DNA of 64,000 bases from the NCBI GenBank assembly GCA_027186245.1, contig CP114481.1, positions 52,708,569 to 52,772,568 on the forward strand, in the 5' to 3' direction. Shown piece by piece: positions 12,442 to 26,169 of this stretch. The notes below the pieces were generated by a model that was not told the origin of the DNA, searched no databases, and saw nothing but the letters and a program-made list of their open reading frames with translations. A program made the position numbers and the translations under genes. Every line of letters starts with the position of its first letter. Positions within the stretch are counted from its first letter, which is position 1. The stretch is from Coriaria nepalensis (lineage: Eukaryota; Streptophyta; Magnoliopsida; Cucurbitales; Coriariaceae).

Positions 12442-15400
12442 GCCTTCAAAAAATTATGTGCAAGCTATGCGCGAAAGTCGTGTTTGAAATGCAAAAAAAG
12501 TATTCGCTCCAATGGCTTCCAAATGATTTATTGTCTTGAAAAGACTCATCGACATGAATATAAGATAAAAGAAATGCATACTTGTCTTAAAAAGGTCATT
12601 AGCAAGTGATGCGGGAAAGTAGTGTTTGAAGTGCAAAATTAGAATTCGTTCGAAATGCTTTCAAATGCATTAGTGACTTGAAAAGACTGATTGACATGAA
12701 TCTCAAATAAAACAAATATGTACTTGCCATTAAATGATCATTAGCAAGTTATGTATGAAAGTCGGGTTCGGAGTGCGAAATAAGAATTCATTTTAATTGC
12801 TTTCAAATGAATTAGTTACTTTCAAAGAGTCATTGAGATGATGACTCCAAGATAAAACAAATTCATCCTTGCCTTCAAAAAATTATGTGCAAGCTATGCG
12901 CGAAAGTCGTGTTTGAAATGCAAAAAAAGTATTCGCTCCAATGGCTTCCAAATGATTTAAGGTCTTGAAAAGACTCATCGACATGAATATAAGATAAAAC
13001 AAATGCATACTTGTCTTAAAAAGATCATTAGCAAGTGATGCGGGAAAGTAGTGTTTGAAGTGCGAAATTAGAATTCGTTCGAATTGCTTTCAAATGCATT
13101 AGTGACCTGAAAACACTGAGTGACATGAATCTCAAATAAAACAAATGTGTACTTGCCATTAAATGATCATTAGCAAGTCATGTATGAAAGTCGGGTTCGG
13201 AGTGCGAAATAAGAATTCATTTTAATTGCTTTCAAATGAATTAGTTACTTTCAAAGAGTCATTGAGATGATTACTCTAAGATAAAACAAATTCATCCTTG
13301 CCTTCAAAAAAATATGTGCAAGCTATGCGAGAAAGTCGTGTTTGAAATGCAAAAAAAGTATTCGCTCCAATGGCTTCCAAATGATTTATTGTCTTGAAAA
13401 GACTCATCGACATGAATATAAGATAAAAGAAATGCATACTTGTCTTAAAAAGGTCATTAGCAAGTGATGCGGGAAAGTAGTGTTTGAAGTGCAAAATTAG
13501 AATTCGTTCGAAATGCTTTCAAATGCATTAGTGACTTGAAAAGACTGATTGACATGAATCTCAAATAAAACAAATATGTACTTGCCATTAAATGATCATT
13601 AGCAAGTTATGTATGAAAGTCGGGTTCGCAGTGCGAAATAAGAATTCATTTTAATTGCTTTCAAATGAATTATTTACTTTCAAAGAGTCATTGAGATGAT
13701 GACTCCAAGATAAAACAAATTCATGCTTGCCTTCAAAAAAATATGTGCAAGCTATGCGCGAAAGTCGTGTTTGAAATGCAAAAAAAGTATTCGCTCCAAT
13801 GGCTTCCAAATGATTTATTGTCTTGAAAAGACTCATCGACATGAATATAAGATAAAACAAATGCATATTTGTCATAAAAATATCATTAGCAAGTGATGCG
13901 GGAAAGTATTGTTTGAAGTGCAAAATTAGAATTCGTTCGAATTGCTTTCAAATGCATTAGTGACCTGAAAAGATTGAGTGACATGAATCTCAAATAAAAC
14001 AAATGTGTACTTGCGATTAAATGATCATTAGCAAGTCATGTATGAAAGTCGGGTTCGGAGTGCGAAATAAGAATTCATTTTAATTGCTTTCAAACGAATT
14101 AGTTACTTTCAAAGAGTCATTGAGATGATGACTCCAAGATAAAACAAATTCATCCTTGCCTTCAAAAAAATATGTGCAAGCTATGCGCGAAAGTCGTGTT
14201 TGAAATGCAAAAAAAGTATTCGCTCCAATGGCTTCCCAATGATTTATGTTCTTGAAAAGACTCATCGACATGAATATAAGATAAAACAAATGCATATTTG
14301 TCTTAAAAAGATCATTAGCAAGTGATGCGGGAAAGTAGAGTTTGAAGTGCAAAATTAGAATTCGTTCGAATTGCTTTCAAATGCATTAGTGACCTGAAAA
14401 CACTGAGTGACATGAATCTCAAATAAAACAAATGTGTACTTGCCATTAAATGATCATTAGCAAGTCATGTATGAAAGTCGGGTTCGGAGTGCGAAATAAG
14501 AATTCATTTTAATTGCTTTCAAACGAATTAGTTACTTTCAAAGAGTCATTGAGATGATGACTCCAAGATAAAACAAATTCATCCTTGCCTTCAAAATATT
14601 ATGTGCAAGCTATGCGCGAAAGTCGTGTTTGAAATGCAAAAAAAGGATTCGCTCCAATGGCTTGCAAATGATTTATTGTCTTGAAAAGACTCATCGACAT
14701 GAATATAAGATAAAACAAATGCATACTTGTCTTAAAAAGATCATTAGCAAGTGATGCGGGAAAGTAGTGTTTGAAGTGCAAAATTAGAATTCGTTCGAAT
14801 TGCTTTCAAATGCATTAGTGACCTGAAAAGATTGAGTGACATGAATCTCAAACAAAACAAATGTGTACTTGCGATTAAATGATCATTAGCAAGTCATGTA
14901 TGAAAGTCGGGTTTGGAGTGCGAAATAAGAATTCATTTTAATTGCTTTCAAACGAATTAGTTACTTTCAAAGAGTCATTGAGATGATGACTCCAAGATAA
15001 AACAAATTCATCCTTGCCTTCAAAATATTATGTGCAAGCTATGCGCGAAAGTCGTGTTTGAAATGCAAAAAAAGTATTCGCTCCAATGGCTTCCAAATGA
15101 TTTATTGTCTTGAAAAGACTCATCGACATGAATATAAGATAAAACAAATGCATATTTGTCTTAAAAAGATCATTAGCAAGTTATGCGGGAAAGTAGTGTT
15201 TGAAGTGCAAAATTAGAATTCGTTCGAATTGCTTTCAAATGCATTAGTGACTTGAAAATACTGAGTGACATGAATCTCAAATAAAACAAATGTGTACTTG
15301 CCATTCAATGATCATTAGCAAGTTATGTATGAAAGTCGGGTTCGGAGTGCGAAATAAGAATTCATTTTAATTGCTTTCAAATGAATTAGTTACTTTCAAA

Positions 15401-15873
15401 GAGTCATTGAGATGATGACTCCAAGATAAAACAAATTCATCCTTGCCTTCAAAAAATTATGTGCAAGCTATGCGCGAAAGTCGTGTTTGAAATGCAAAAA
15501 AAGGATTCGCTCCAATGGCTTGCAAATGATTTATTGTCCTGAAAAGACTCATCGACATGGATATAAGATAAAACAAATGCATACTTGTCTTAAAAAGATC
15601 ATTAGCAAGTGATGCGGGAAAGTAGTGTTTGAAGTGCAAAATTAGAATTCGTTCGAATTGCTTTCAAATGCATTAGTGACCTGAAAAGACTGAGTGACAT
15701 GAATCTCAAATAAAACAAATGTGTACTTGTCATTAAATGATCATTAGCAAGTCATGTATGAAAGTCGGGTTCGGAGTGCGAAATAAGAATTCATTTTAAT
15801 TGCTTTCAAATGAATTAGTTACTTTCAAAGAGTCATTGAGATGATGACTCCAAGATAAAACAAATTCATCCTT
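12442..15873 (+). repeat. Island of right-domain-type units
   Basis: Eight units unlike their neighbours. They carry TTTAAGGTC (12,957), TTCGCAGTGCG (13,624), AATTATTTAC, and CAAACGAATTAG at 14,091, 14,520 and 14,949. Outside this block I find these only beyond 41 kb. Within it, TTGCGATTAAATG (near 14,012 and 14,870) and GGCTTGCAAATG (near 14,661 and 15,519) each recur at 858 bp, showing a 2-unit duplication. The units either side (12013 and 15874) are the same class, with CGCTACAATGG. Confidence 0.75.
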
Positions 15874-16302
15874 GCCTTCAAAAAATTATGTGCAAGCTAT
15901 GCGCGAAAGTCGTGTTTGGAATGCAAAAAAAGTATACGCTACAATGGCTTCCAAATGATTTATTGTCTTGAAAAGACTCATCGACATGAATATATGATAA
16001 AAGAAATGCATACCTGTCTTAAAAAGGTCATTAGCAAGTGATGCGGGAAAGTAGTGTTTGAAGTGCAAAATTAGAATTCGTTCGAATTGCTTTCAAATGC
16101 ATTAGTGACTTGAAAAGACTGCGTGACATGAATCTCAAATAAAACAAATGTGTACTTGCCATTAAATGATCATTAGCAAGTTATGTACGAAAATCGGGTT
16201 CGGAGTGCGAAATAAGAATTCATTTTAATTGCTTTCAAATGAATTAGTTACTTTCAAAGAGTCATTGAGATGATGACTCCAAGATAAAACAAATTCATCC
16301 TT
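15874..16302 (+). repeat. Hybrid unit between island and HOR
   Basis: It starts as the ATATGATAAAAG/CGCTACAATGG class but ends with GACTGCGTGAC and TACGAAAATCGGG, which normally follow the GAAGATC class. It therefore looks like a crossover product joining the island to the HOR that starts at 16303. Confidence 0.6.
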
Positions 16303-19300
16303 GCCTTCAAAAACTCATATGCAATCTATGCGCGAAAGTCGTGTTTGAAATGCGAAAATAGTATGCGCTCCAATGGCTTCCAAATGATTTATTGTCTTGA
16401 AAAGACTCATCGACATGAATATAAGATAAAACAAATGCATACTTATCTTAAAAAGATCATTAGCAAGTGACGCGGGAAAGTAGTGTTTGAAGTGCAAATA
16501 TAGAATTTGTTCGAATTGCTTTCAAATGCATTAGTGACCTTAAAAGACTGAGTGACATGAATCTCAAATAAAACAAATGTATACATGCCATTAAATGATC
16601 ATTAGCAAGTTATGTATGAAAGTCGAGTTCGGAGTGCGAAATAAGAATTCATTTTAATTGCTTTCAAAGGAATTAGTTACTTTCAAAGAGTCATTGAGAT
16701 GATGACTCCAAGATAAAACAAATTCATCCTTGCCTTCAAAAAATTATGTGCAAGCTATGCGCGAAAGTCGTGTTTGAAATGCAAAAAAAGTATTCGCTCC
16801 AATGGCTTCCAAATGATTTATTGTCTTGAAAAGCCTCATCGACATGAATATAAGGTAAAACAAATGCATATTTGTCTTAAAAATATCATTAGCAAGTGAT
16901 GCGGGAAAGTAGTGTTTGAAGATCAAAATTAGAATTCGTTCGAATTGCTTCCAAATGCATTAGTGACTTGAAAAGACTGCGTGACATGAATTTCAAATAA
17001 AACAAATGTGTACTTGCCATTAAATGATCATTAGCAAGTTATGTACGAAACTCGGGTTCGGAGTGCGAAATAAGAATTCATTTTAATTGCTTTCAAATGA
17101 ATTAGTTACTTTCAAAGAGTCATTGAGATGATGACTCCAAGATAAAACAAATTCATCCTTGCCTTCAAAAAATTATGTGCAAGCTATGCGCGAAAGTCGT
17201 GTTTGGAATGCAAAAAAAGTATACGCTACAATGGCTTCCAAATGATTTATTGTCTTGAAAAGACTCATCGACATGAATATATGATAAAAGAAATGCATAC
17301 CTGTCTTAAAAAGGTCATTAGCAAGTGATGCGGGAAAGTAGTGTTTGAAGTGCAAAATTAGAATTCGTTCGAATTGCTTTCAAATGCATTAGTGACTTGA
17401 AAAGACTGAGTGACATGAATCTCAAATAAAACAAATGGGTACTTGCCATTAAATGATCATTAGCAAGTTATGTATGAAAGTCGGGTTCGGAGTGCGAAAT
17501 AAGAATTCATTTTAATTGCTTTCAAATGAATTAGTTACTTTCAAAGAGTCATTGAGATGATGACTCCAAGATAAAACAAATTCATCCTCGCCTTCAAAAA
17601 ATTATGTGCAAGCTATGCGCGAAAGTCGTGTTTGAAATGCAAAAAAAGTATTCGCTCCAATGGCTTCCAAATGATTTATTGTCTTGAAAAGCCTCATCGA
17701 CATGAATATAAGATAAAACAAATGCATATTTGTCTTAAAAATATCATTAGCAAGTGATGCGGGAAAGTAGTGTTTGAAGATCAAAATTAGAATTCGTTCG
17801 AATTGCTTCCAAATGCATTAGTGACCTGAAAAGACTGCGTGACATGAATCTCAAATAAAACAAATGTGTACTTGCCATTAAATGATCATTAGCAAGTTAT
17901 GTACGAAAATCGGGTTCGGAGTGCGAAATAAGAATTCATTTTAATTGCTTTCAAATGAATTAGTTACTTTCAAAGAGTCATTGAGATGATGACTCCAAGA
18001 TAAAACAAATTCATCCTTGCCTTCAAAAAATTATGTGCAAGCTATGCGCGAAAGTCGTGTTTGGAATGCAAAAAAAGTATACGCTCCAATGGCTTCCAAA
18101 TGATTTATTGTCTTGAAAAGACTCATCGACATGAATATATGATAAAAGAAATGCATACCTGTCTTAAAAAGGTCATTAGCAAGTGATGCGGGAAAGTAGT
18201 GTTTGAAGTGCAAAATTAGAATTCGTTCGAATTGCTTTCAAATGCATTAGTGACTTGAAAAGACTGAGTGACATGAATCTCAAATAAAACAAATGGGTAC
18301 TTGCCATTAAATGATCATTAGCAAGTTATGAATGAAAGTCGGGTTCGGAGTGCGAAATAAGAATTCATTTTAATTGCTTTCAAATGAATTAGTTACTTTC
18401 AAAGAGTCATTGAGATGATGACTCCAAGATAAAACAAATTCATCCTTGCCTTCAAAAAATTATGTGCAAGCTATGCGCGAAAGTCGTGTTTGAAATGCAA
18501 AAAAAGTATTCGCTCCAATGGCTTCCAAATGATTTATTGTCTTGAAAAGCCTCATCGACATGAATATAAGATAAAACAAATGCATACTTGTCTTAAAAAG
18601 ATCATTAGCAAGTGATGCGGGAAAGTAGTGTTTGAAGATCAAAATTAGAATTCGTTCGAATTGCTTCCAAATGCATTAGTGACTTGAAAAGACTGCGTGA
18701 CATGAATCTCAAATAAAACAAATGTGTACTTGCCATTAAATGATCATTAGCAAGTTATGTACGAAAATCGGGTTCGGAGTGCGAAATAAGAATTCATTTT
18801 AATTGCTTTCAAATGAATTAGTTACTTTCAAAGAGTCATTGAGATGATGACTCCAAGATAAAACAAATTCATCCTTGCCTTCAAAAAATTATGTGCAAGC
18901 TATGCGCGAAAGTCGTGTTTGAAATGCGAAAATAGTATGCGCTCCAATGGCTTCCAAATGATTTATTGTCTTGAAAAGACTCATCGACATGAATATAAGA
19001 TAAAACAAATGCATACTTATCTTAAAAAGATCATTAGCAAGTGATGCGGGAAAGTAGTGTTTGAAGTGCAAAATTAGAATTCGTTCGAATTGCTTTCAAA
19101 TGCATTAGTAACCTTAAAAGACAGAGTGACATGAATCTCAAATAAAACAAATGTGTACTTGCCATTAAATGATCATTAGCAAGTCATGTATGAAAGTCGG
19201 GTTCGGAGTGCGAAATAAGAATTCATTTTAATTGCTTTCAAATGAATTAGTTACTTTCAAAGAGTCATTGAGATGATGACTCCAAGATAAAACAAATTCA

Positions 19301-19305
19301 TCCTT
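16303..19305 (+). repeat. 3,003-bp (7-unit) HOR, copy 1
   Basis: Seven units in order: ACTCATATG class, GAAGATC with ATAAGGTAAAAC, ATATGATAAAAG with CGCTACAATGG, GAAGATC, ATATGATAAAAG with CGCTCCAATGG, GAAGATC with CATACTTGTC, and CTTATCTT. Reading against copy 2, I noticed only two differences (16581 A versus 19584 G; 17066 C versus 20069 T). This is 21 subunits of about 143 bp. Confidence 0.9.
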
Positions 19306-22300
19306 GCCTTCAAAAACTCATATGCAATCTATGCGCGAAAGTCGTGTTTGAAATGCGAAAATAGTATGCGCTCCAATGGCTTCCAAATGATTTATTGTCT
19401 TGAAAAGACTCATCGACATGAATATAAGATAAAACAAATGCATACTTATCTTAAAAAGATCATTAGCAAGTGACGCGGGAAAGTAGTGTTTGAAGTGCAA
19501 ATATAGAATTTGTTCGAATTGCTTTCAAATGCATTAGTGACCTTAAAAGACTGAGTGACATGAATCTCAAATAAAACAAATGTGTACATGCCATTAAATG
19601 ATCATTAGCAAGTTATGTATGAAAGTCGAGTTCGGAGTGCGAAATAAGAATTCATTTTAATTGCTTTCAAAGGAATTAGTTACTTTCAAAGAGTCATTGA
19701 GATGATGACTCCAAGATAAAACAAATTCATCCTTGCCTTCAAAAAATTATGTGCAAGCTATGCGCGAAAGTCGTGTTTGAAATGCAAAAAAAGTATTCGC
19801 TCCAATGGCTTCCAAATGATTTATTGTCTTGAAAAGCCTCATCGACATGAATATAAGGTAAAACAAATGCATATTTGTCTTAAAAATATCATTAGCAAGT
19901 GATGCGGGAAAGTAGTGTTTGAAGATCAAAATTAGAATTCGTTCGAATTGCTTCCAAATGCATTAGTGACTTGAAAAGACTGCGTGACATGAATTTCAAA
20001 TAAAACAAATGTGTACTTGCCATTAAATGATCATTAGCAAGTTATGTACGAAACTCGGGTTCGGAGTGTGAAATAAGAATTCATTTTAATTGCTTTCAAA
20101 TGAATTAGTTACTTTCAAAGAGTCATTGAGATGATGACTCCAAGATAAAACAAATTCATCCTTGCCTTCAAAAAATTATGTGCAAGCTATGCGCGAAAGT
20201 CGTGTTTGGAATGCAAAAAAAGTATACGCTACAATGGCTTCCAAATGATTTATTGTCTTGAAAAGACTCATCGACATGAATATATGATAAAAGAAATGCA
20301 TACCTGTCTTAAAAAGGTCATTAGCAAGTGATGCGGGAAAGTAGTGTTTGAAGTGCAAAATTAGAATTCGTTCGAATTGCTTTCAAATGCATTAGTGACT
20401 TGAAAAGACTGAGTGACATGAATCTCAAATAAAACAAATGGGTACTTGCCATTAAATGATCATTAGCAAGTTATGTATGAAAGTCGGGTTCGGAGTGCGA
20501 AATAAGAATTCATTTTAATTGCTTTCAAATGAATTAGTTACTTTCAAAGAGTCATTGAGATGATGACTCCAAGATAAAACAAATTCATCCTCGCCTTCAA
20601 AAAATTATGTGCAAGCTATGCGCGAAAGTCGTGTTTGAAATGCAAAAAAAGTATTCGCTCCAATGGCTTCCAAATGATTTATTGTCTTGAAAAGCCTCAT
20701 CGACATGAATATAAGATAAAACAAATGCATATTTGTCTTAAAAATATCATTAGCAAGTGATGCGGGAAAGTAGTGTTTGAAGATCAAAATTAGAATTCGT
20801 TCGAATTGCTTCCAAATGCATTAGTGACCTGAAAAGACTGCGTGACATGAATCTCAAATAAAACAAATGTGTACTTGCCATTAAATGATCATTAGCAAGT
20901 TATGTACGAAAATCGGGTTCGGAGTGCGAAATAAGAATTCATTTTAATTGCTTTCAAATGAATTAGTTACTTTCAAAGAGTCATTGAGATGATGACTCCA
21001 AGATAAAACAAATTCATCCTTGCCTTCAAAAAATTATGTGCAAGCTATGCGCGAAAGTCGTGTTTGGAATGCAAAAAAAGTATACGCTCCAATGGCTTCC
21101 AAATGATTTATTGTCTTGAAAAGACTCATCGACATGAATATATGATAAAAGAAATGCATACCTGTCTTAAAAAGGTCATTAGCAAGTGATGCGGGAAAGT
21201 AGTGTTTGAAGTGCAAAATTAGAATTCGTTCGAATTGCTTTCAAATGCATTAGTGACTTGAAAAGACTGAGTGACATGAATCTCAAATAAAACAAATGGG
21301 TACTTGCCATTAAATGATCATTAGCAAGTTATGAATGAAAGTCGGGTTCGGAGTGCGAAATAAGAATTCATTTTAATTGCTTTCAAATGAATTAGTTACT
21401 TTCAAAGAGTCATTGAGATGATGACTCCAAGATAAAACAAATTCATCCTTGCCTTCAAAAAATTATGTGCAAGCTATGCGCGAAAGTCGTGTTTGAAATG
21501 CAAAAAAAGTATTCGCTCCAATGGCTTCCAAATGATTTATTGTCTTGAAAAGCCTCATCGACATGAATATAAGATAAAACAAATGCATACTTGTCTTAAA
21601 AAGATCATTAGCAAGTGATGCGGGAAAGTAGTGTTTGAAGATCAAAATTAGAATTCGTTCGAATTGCTTCCAAATGCATTAGTGACTTGAAAAGACTGCG
21701 TGACATGAATCTCAAATAAAACAAATGTGTACTTGCCATTAAATGATCATTAGCAAGTTATGTACGAAAATCGGGTTCGGAGTGCGAAATAAGAATTCAT
21801 TTTAATTGCTTTCAAATGAATTAGTTACTTTCAAAGAGTCATTGAGATGATGACTCCAAGATAAAACAAATTCATCCTTGCCTTCAAAAAATTATGTGCA
21901 AGCTATGCGCGAAAGTCGTGTTTGAAATGCGAAAATAGTATGCGCTCCAATGGCTTCCAAATGATTTATTGTCTTGAAAAGACTCATCGACATGAATATA
22001 AGATAAAACAAATGCATACTTATCTTAAAAAGATCATTAGCAAGTGATGCGGGAAAGTAGTGTTTGAAGTGCAAAATTAGAATTCGTTCGAATTGCTTTC
22101 AAATGCATTAGTAACCTTAAAAGACAGAGTGACATGAATCTCAAATAAAACAAATGTGTACTTGCCATTAAATGATCATTAGCAAGTCATGTATGAAAGT
22201 CGGGTTCGGAGTGCGAAATAAGAATTCATTTTAATTGCTTTCAAATGAATTAGTTACTTTCAAAGAGTCATTGAGATGATGACTCCAAGATAAAACAAAT

Positions 22301-22308
22301 TCATCCTT
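19306..22308 (+). repeat. 3,003-bp (7-unit) HOR, copy 2
   Basis: Direct tandem copy of 16303-19305, with the same seven unit classes in the same order and near-perfect identity. Such similarity over 3 kb implies recent unequal exchange or amplification, or an assembly duplication, which the sequence alone cannot exclude. Confidence 0.9.
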
Positions 22309-23595
22309 GCCTTCAAAAACTCATATGCAATCTATGCGCGAAAGTCGTGTTTGAAATGCGAAAATAGTATGCGCTCCAATGGCTTCCAAATGATTTATTG
22401 TCTTGAAAAGACTCATCGACATGAATATAAGATAAAACAAATGCATACTTATCTTAAAAAGATCATTAGCAAGTGACGCGGGAAAGTAGTGTTTGAAGTG
22501 CAAATATAGAATTTGTTCGAATTGCTTTCAAATGCATTAGTGACCTTAAAAGACTGAGTGACATGAATCTCAAATAAAACAAATGTGTACATGCCATTAA
22601 ATGATCATTAGCAAGTTATGTATGAAAGTCGAGTTCGGAGTGCGAAATAAGAATTCATTTTAATTGCTTTCAAAGGAATTAGTTACTTTCAAAGAGTCAT
22701 TGAGATGATGACTCCAAGATAAAACAAATTCATCCTTGCCTTCAAAAAATTATGTGCAAGCTATGCGCGAAAGTCGTGTTTGAAATGCAAAAAAAGTATT
22801 CGCTCCAATGGCTTCCAAATGATTTATTGTCTTGAAAAGCCTCATCGACATGAATATAAGGTAAAACAAATGCATATTTGTCTTAAAAATATCATTAGCA
22901 AGTGATGCGGGAAAGTAGTGTTTGAAGATCAAAATTAGAATTCGTTCGAATTGCTTCCAAATGCACTAGTGACTTGAAAAGACTGCGTGACATGAATTTC
23001 AAATAAAACAAATGTGTACTTGCCATTAAATGATCATTAGCAAGTTATGTACGAAAATCGGGTTCGGAGTGCGAAATAAGAATTCATTTTAATTGCTTTC
23101 AAATGAATTAGTTACTTTCAAAGAGTCATTGAGATGATGACTCCAAGATAAAACAAATTCATCCTTGCCTTCAAAAAATTATGTGCAAGCCATGCGCGAA
23201 AGTCGTGTTTGGAATGCAAAAAAAGTATACGCTCCAATGGCTTCCAAATGATTTATTGTCTTGAAAAGACTCATCGACATGAATATATGATAAAAGAAAT
23301 GCATACCTGTCTTAAAAAGGTCATTAGCAAGTGATGCGGGAAAGTAGTGTTTGAAGTGCAAAATTAGAATTCGTTCGAATTGCTTTCAAATGCATTAGTG
23401 ACTTGAAAAGACTGAGTGACATGAATCTCAAATAAAACAAATGGGTACTTGCCATTAAATGATCATTAGCAAGTTATGTATGAAAGTCGGGTTCGGAGTG
23501 CGAAATAAGAATTCATTTTAATTGCTTTCAAATGAATTAGTTACTTTCAAAGAGTCATTGAGATGATGACTCCAAGATAAAACAAATTCATCCTT
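22309..23595 (+). repeat. Partial third copy of the 7-unit HOR
   Basis: It follows copy 2 for two units and into a third, including ATAAGGTAAAAC, with private changes such as GCACTAGTG (near 22964) and AAGCCATGCG (near 23188). At about 23,229 it reads CGCTCCAATGG where both full copies have CGCTACAATGG, so register with the HOR is lost near 23.2 kb. Confidence 0.75.
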
Positions 23596-26169
23596 GCCTT
23601 CAAAAAATTATGTGCAAGCTATGCGCGAAAGTCGTGTTTGAAATGCAAAAAAAGTATTCGCTCCAATGGCTTCCAAATGATTTATTGTCTTGAAAAGACT
23701 CATCGACATGAATATAAGATAAAACAAATGCATACTTGTCTTAAAAAGATCATTAGCAAGTGATGCGGGAAAGTATTGTTTGAAGTGCAAAATTAGAATT
23801 CGTTCGAATTGCTTTCAAATGCATTAGTGACTTGAAAAGACTGAGTGACATGAATCTCAAATAAAACAAATGTGTACTTGCCATTAAATGATCATTAGCA
23901 AGTTATGTATGAAAGTCGGGTTCGGAGTGCGAAATAAGAATTCATTTTAATTGCTTTCAAATGAATTAGTTACTTTCAAAGAGTCATTGAGATGATGACT
24001 CCAAGATAAAACAAATTCATCCTTCCCTTCAAAAACTCATATGCAATCTATGCGCGAAAGTCGTGTTTGAAATGCGAAAATAGTATGCGCTCCAATGGCT
24101 TCCAAATGATTTATTGTCTTGAAAAGACTCATCGACATGAATATAAGATAAAACAAATGCATACTTATCTTAAAAAGATCATTAGCAAGTGACGCGGGAA
24201 AGTAGTGTTTGAAGTGCAAATATAGAATTTGTTCGAATTGCTTTCAAATGCATTAGTGACCTTAAAAGACAGAGTGACATGAATCTCAAATAAAACAAAT
24301 GTGTACATGCCATTAAATGATCATTAGCAAGTTATGTATGAAAGTCGGGTTCGAAGTGCGAAATAAGAATTCATTTTAATTGCTTTCAAATGAATTAGGT
24401 ACTTTCAAAGAGTCACTGAGATAGTGATTCCAAGATAAAACAAATTCATGCTTGCCTTCAAAAAATTATGCGCAAGCTATGCGCGAAAGTCGTGTTTGAA
24501 ATGCAAAAAAAGTATACGCTCCAATGGCTTCCAAATGATTTATTGTCCTGAAAAGACTCATCGAAATGAATATAAGATAAAACAAATGCATACTTGTCTT
24601 AAAAAGGTCATTGGCAAGTGATGCGGGAAAGTAGTGTTTGAAGTGCAAAATTAGAATTCGTTCGAATTGCTTTCAAATGCATTGGTGACCTGAAAAGACT
24701 GAGTGACATGAATCTCAAATAAAACAAATGTGTACTTGCCATTAAATGATCATTAGCAAGTTATGTATGAAAGTCGGGTTCGGAGTGCGAAATAAGAATT
24801 CATTTTAATTGCTTTTAAATGAATTAGTTACTTTCAAAGAGTCATTGAGATGGTGACTCCAAGATAAAACAAATTCATCCTTGCCTTCAAAAAATTATGT
24901 GCAAGCTATGCGCGAAAGTCGTGTTTGAAATGCAAAAAAAGTATTCGCTCCAATGGCTTCCAAATGATTTATTGTCTTGAAAAGACTCATCGACATGAAT
25001 ATAAGATAAAACAAATGCATACTTGTCTTAAAAAGATCATTAGCAAGTGATGCGGGAAAGTATTGTTTGAAGTGCAAAATTAGAATTCGTTCGAATTGCT
25101 TTCAAATGCATTAGTGACTTGAAAAGACTGAGTGACATGAATCTCAAATAAAACAAATGTGTACTTGCCATTAAATGATCATTAGCAAGTTATGTATGAA
25201 AGTCGGGTTCGGAGTGCGAAATAAGAATTCATTTTAATTGCTTTCAAATGAATTAGTTACTTTCAAAGAGTCATTGAGATGATGACTCCAAGATAAAACA
25301 AATTCATCCTTCCCTTCAAAAACTCATATGCAATCTATGCGCGAAAGTCGTGTTTGAAATGCGAAAATAGTATGCGCTCCAATGGCTTCCAAATGATTTA
25401 TTGTCTTGAAAAGACTCATCGACATGAATATAAGATAAAACAAATGCATACTTATCTTAAAAAGATCATTAGCAAGTGACGCGGGAAAGTAGTGTTTGAA
25501 GTGCAAATATAGAATTTGTTCGAATTGCTTTCAAATGCATTAGTGACCTTAAAAGACAGAGTGACATGAATCTCAAATAAAACAAATGTGTACATGCCAT
25601 TAAATGATCATTAGCAAGTTATGTATGAAAGTCAGGTTCGAAGTGCGAAATAAGAATTCATTTTAATTGCTTTCAAATGAATTAGGTACTTTCAAAGAGT
25701 CACAGAGATAGTGATTCCAAGATAATACAAATTCATGCTTGCCTTCAAAAAATTATGCGCAAGCTATGCGCGAAAGTCGTGTTTGAAATGCAAAAAAAGT
25801 ATACGCTCCAATGGCTTCCAAATGATTTATTGTCTTGAAAAGACTCATCGACATGAATATAAGATAAAAGAAATGCATACTTGTCTTAAAAAGGTCATTG
25901 GCAAGTGATGCGGGAAAGTAGTGTTTGAAGTGCAAAATTAGAATTCGTTCGAAATGCTTTCAAATGCATTAGTGACTTTAAAAGACTGATTGACATGAAT
26001 CTCAAATAAAACAAATGTGTACTTGCCATTAAATGATCATTAGCAAGTTATGTATGAAAGTCGGGTTCGGAGTGCGAAATAAGAATTCATTTTAATTGCT
26101 TTCAAATGAATTAGTTACTTTCAAAGAGTCATTGAGATGATGACTCCAAGATAAAACAAATTCATCCTT
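23596..26169 (+). repeat. 1,287-bp (3-unit) HOR, two tandem copies
   Basis: Copies 23596-24882 and 24883-26169 share the order GTATTGTTTG unit, ACTCATATGCAATC unit (preceded by CTTCCCTTC), then a TATGCGCAAGC unit with GATAGTGATTCC before it. The third units diverge: the first has GTCCTGAAAAG with CGAAATGAA, while the second has GTCTTGAAAAG with CGACATGAA and TTCGAAATGC. Confidence 0.8.
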
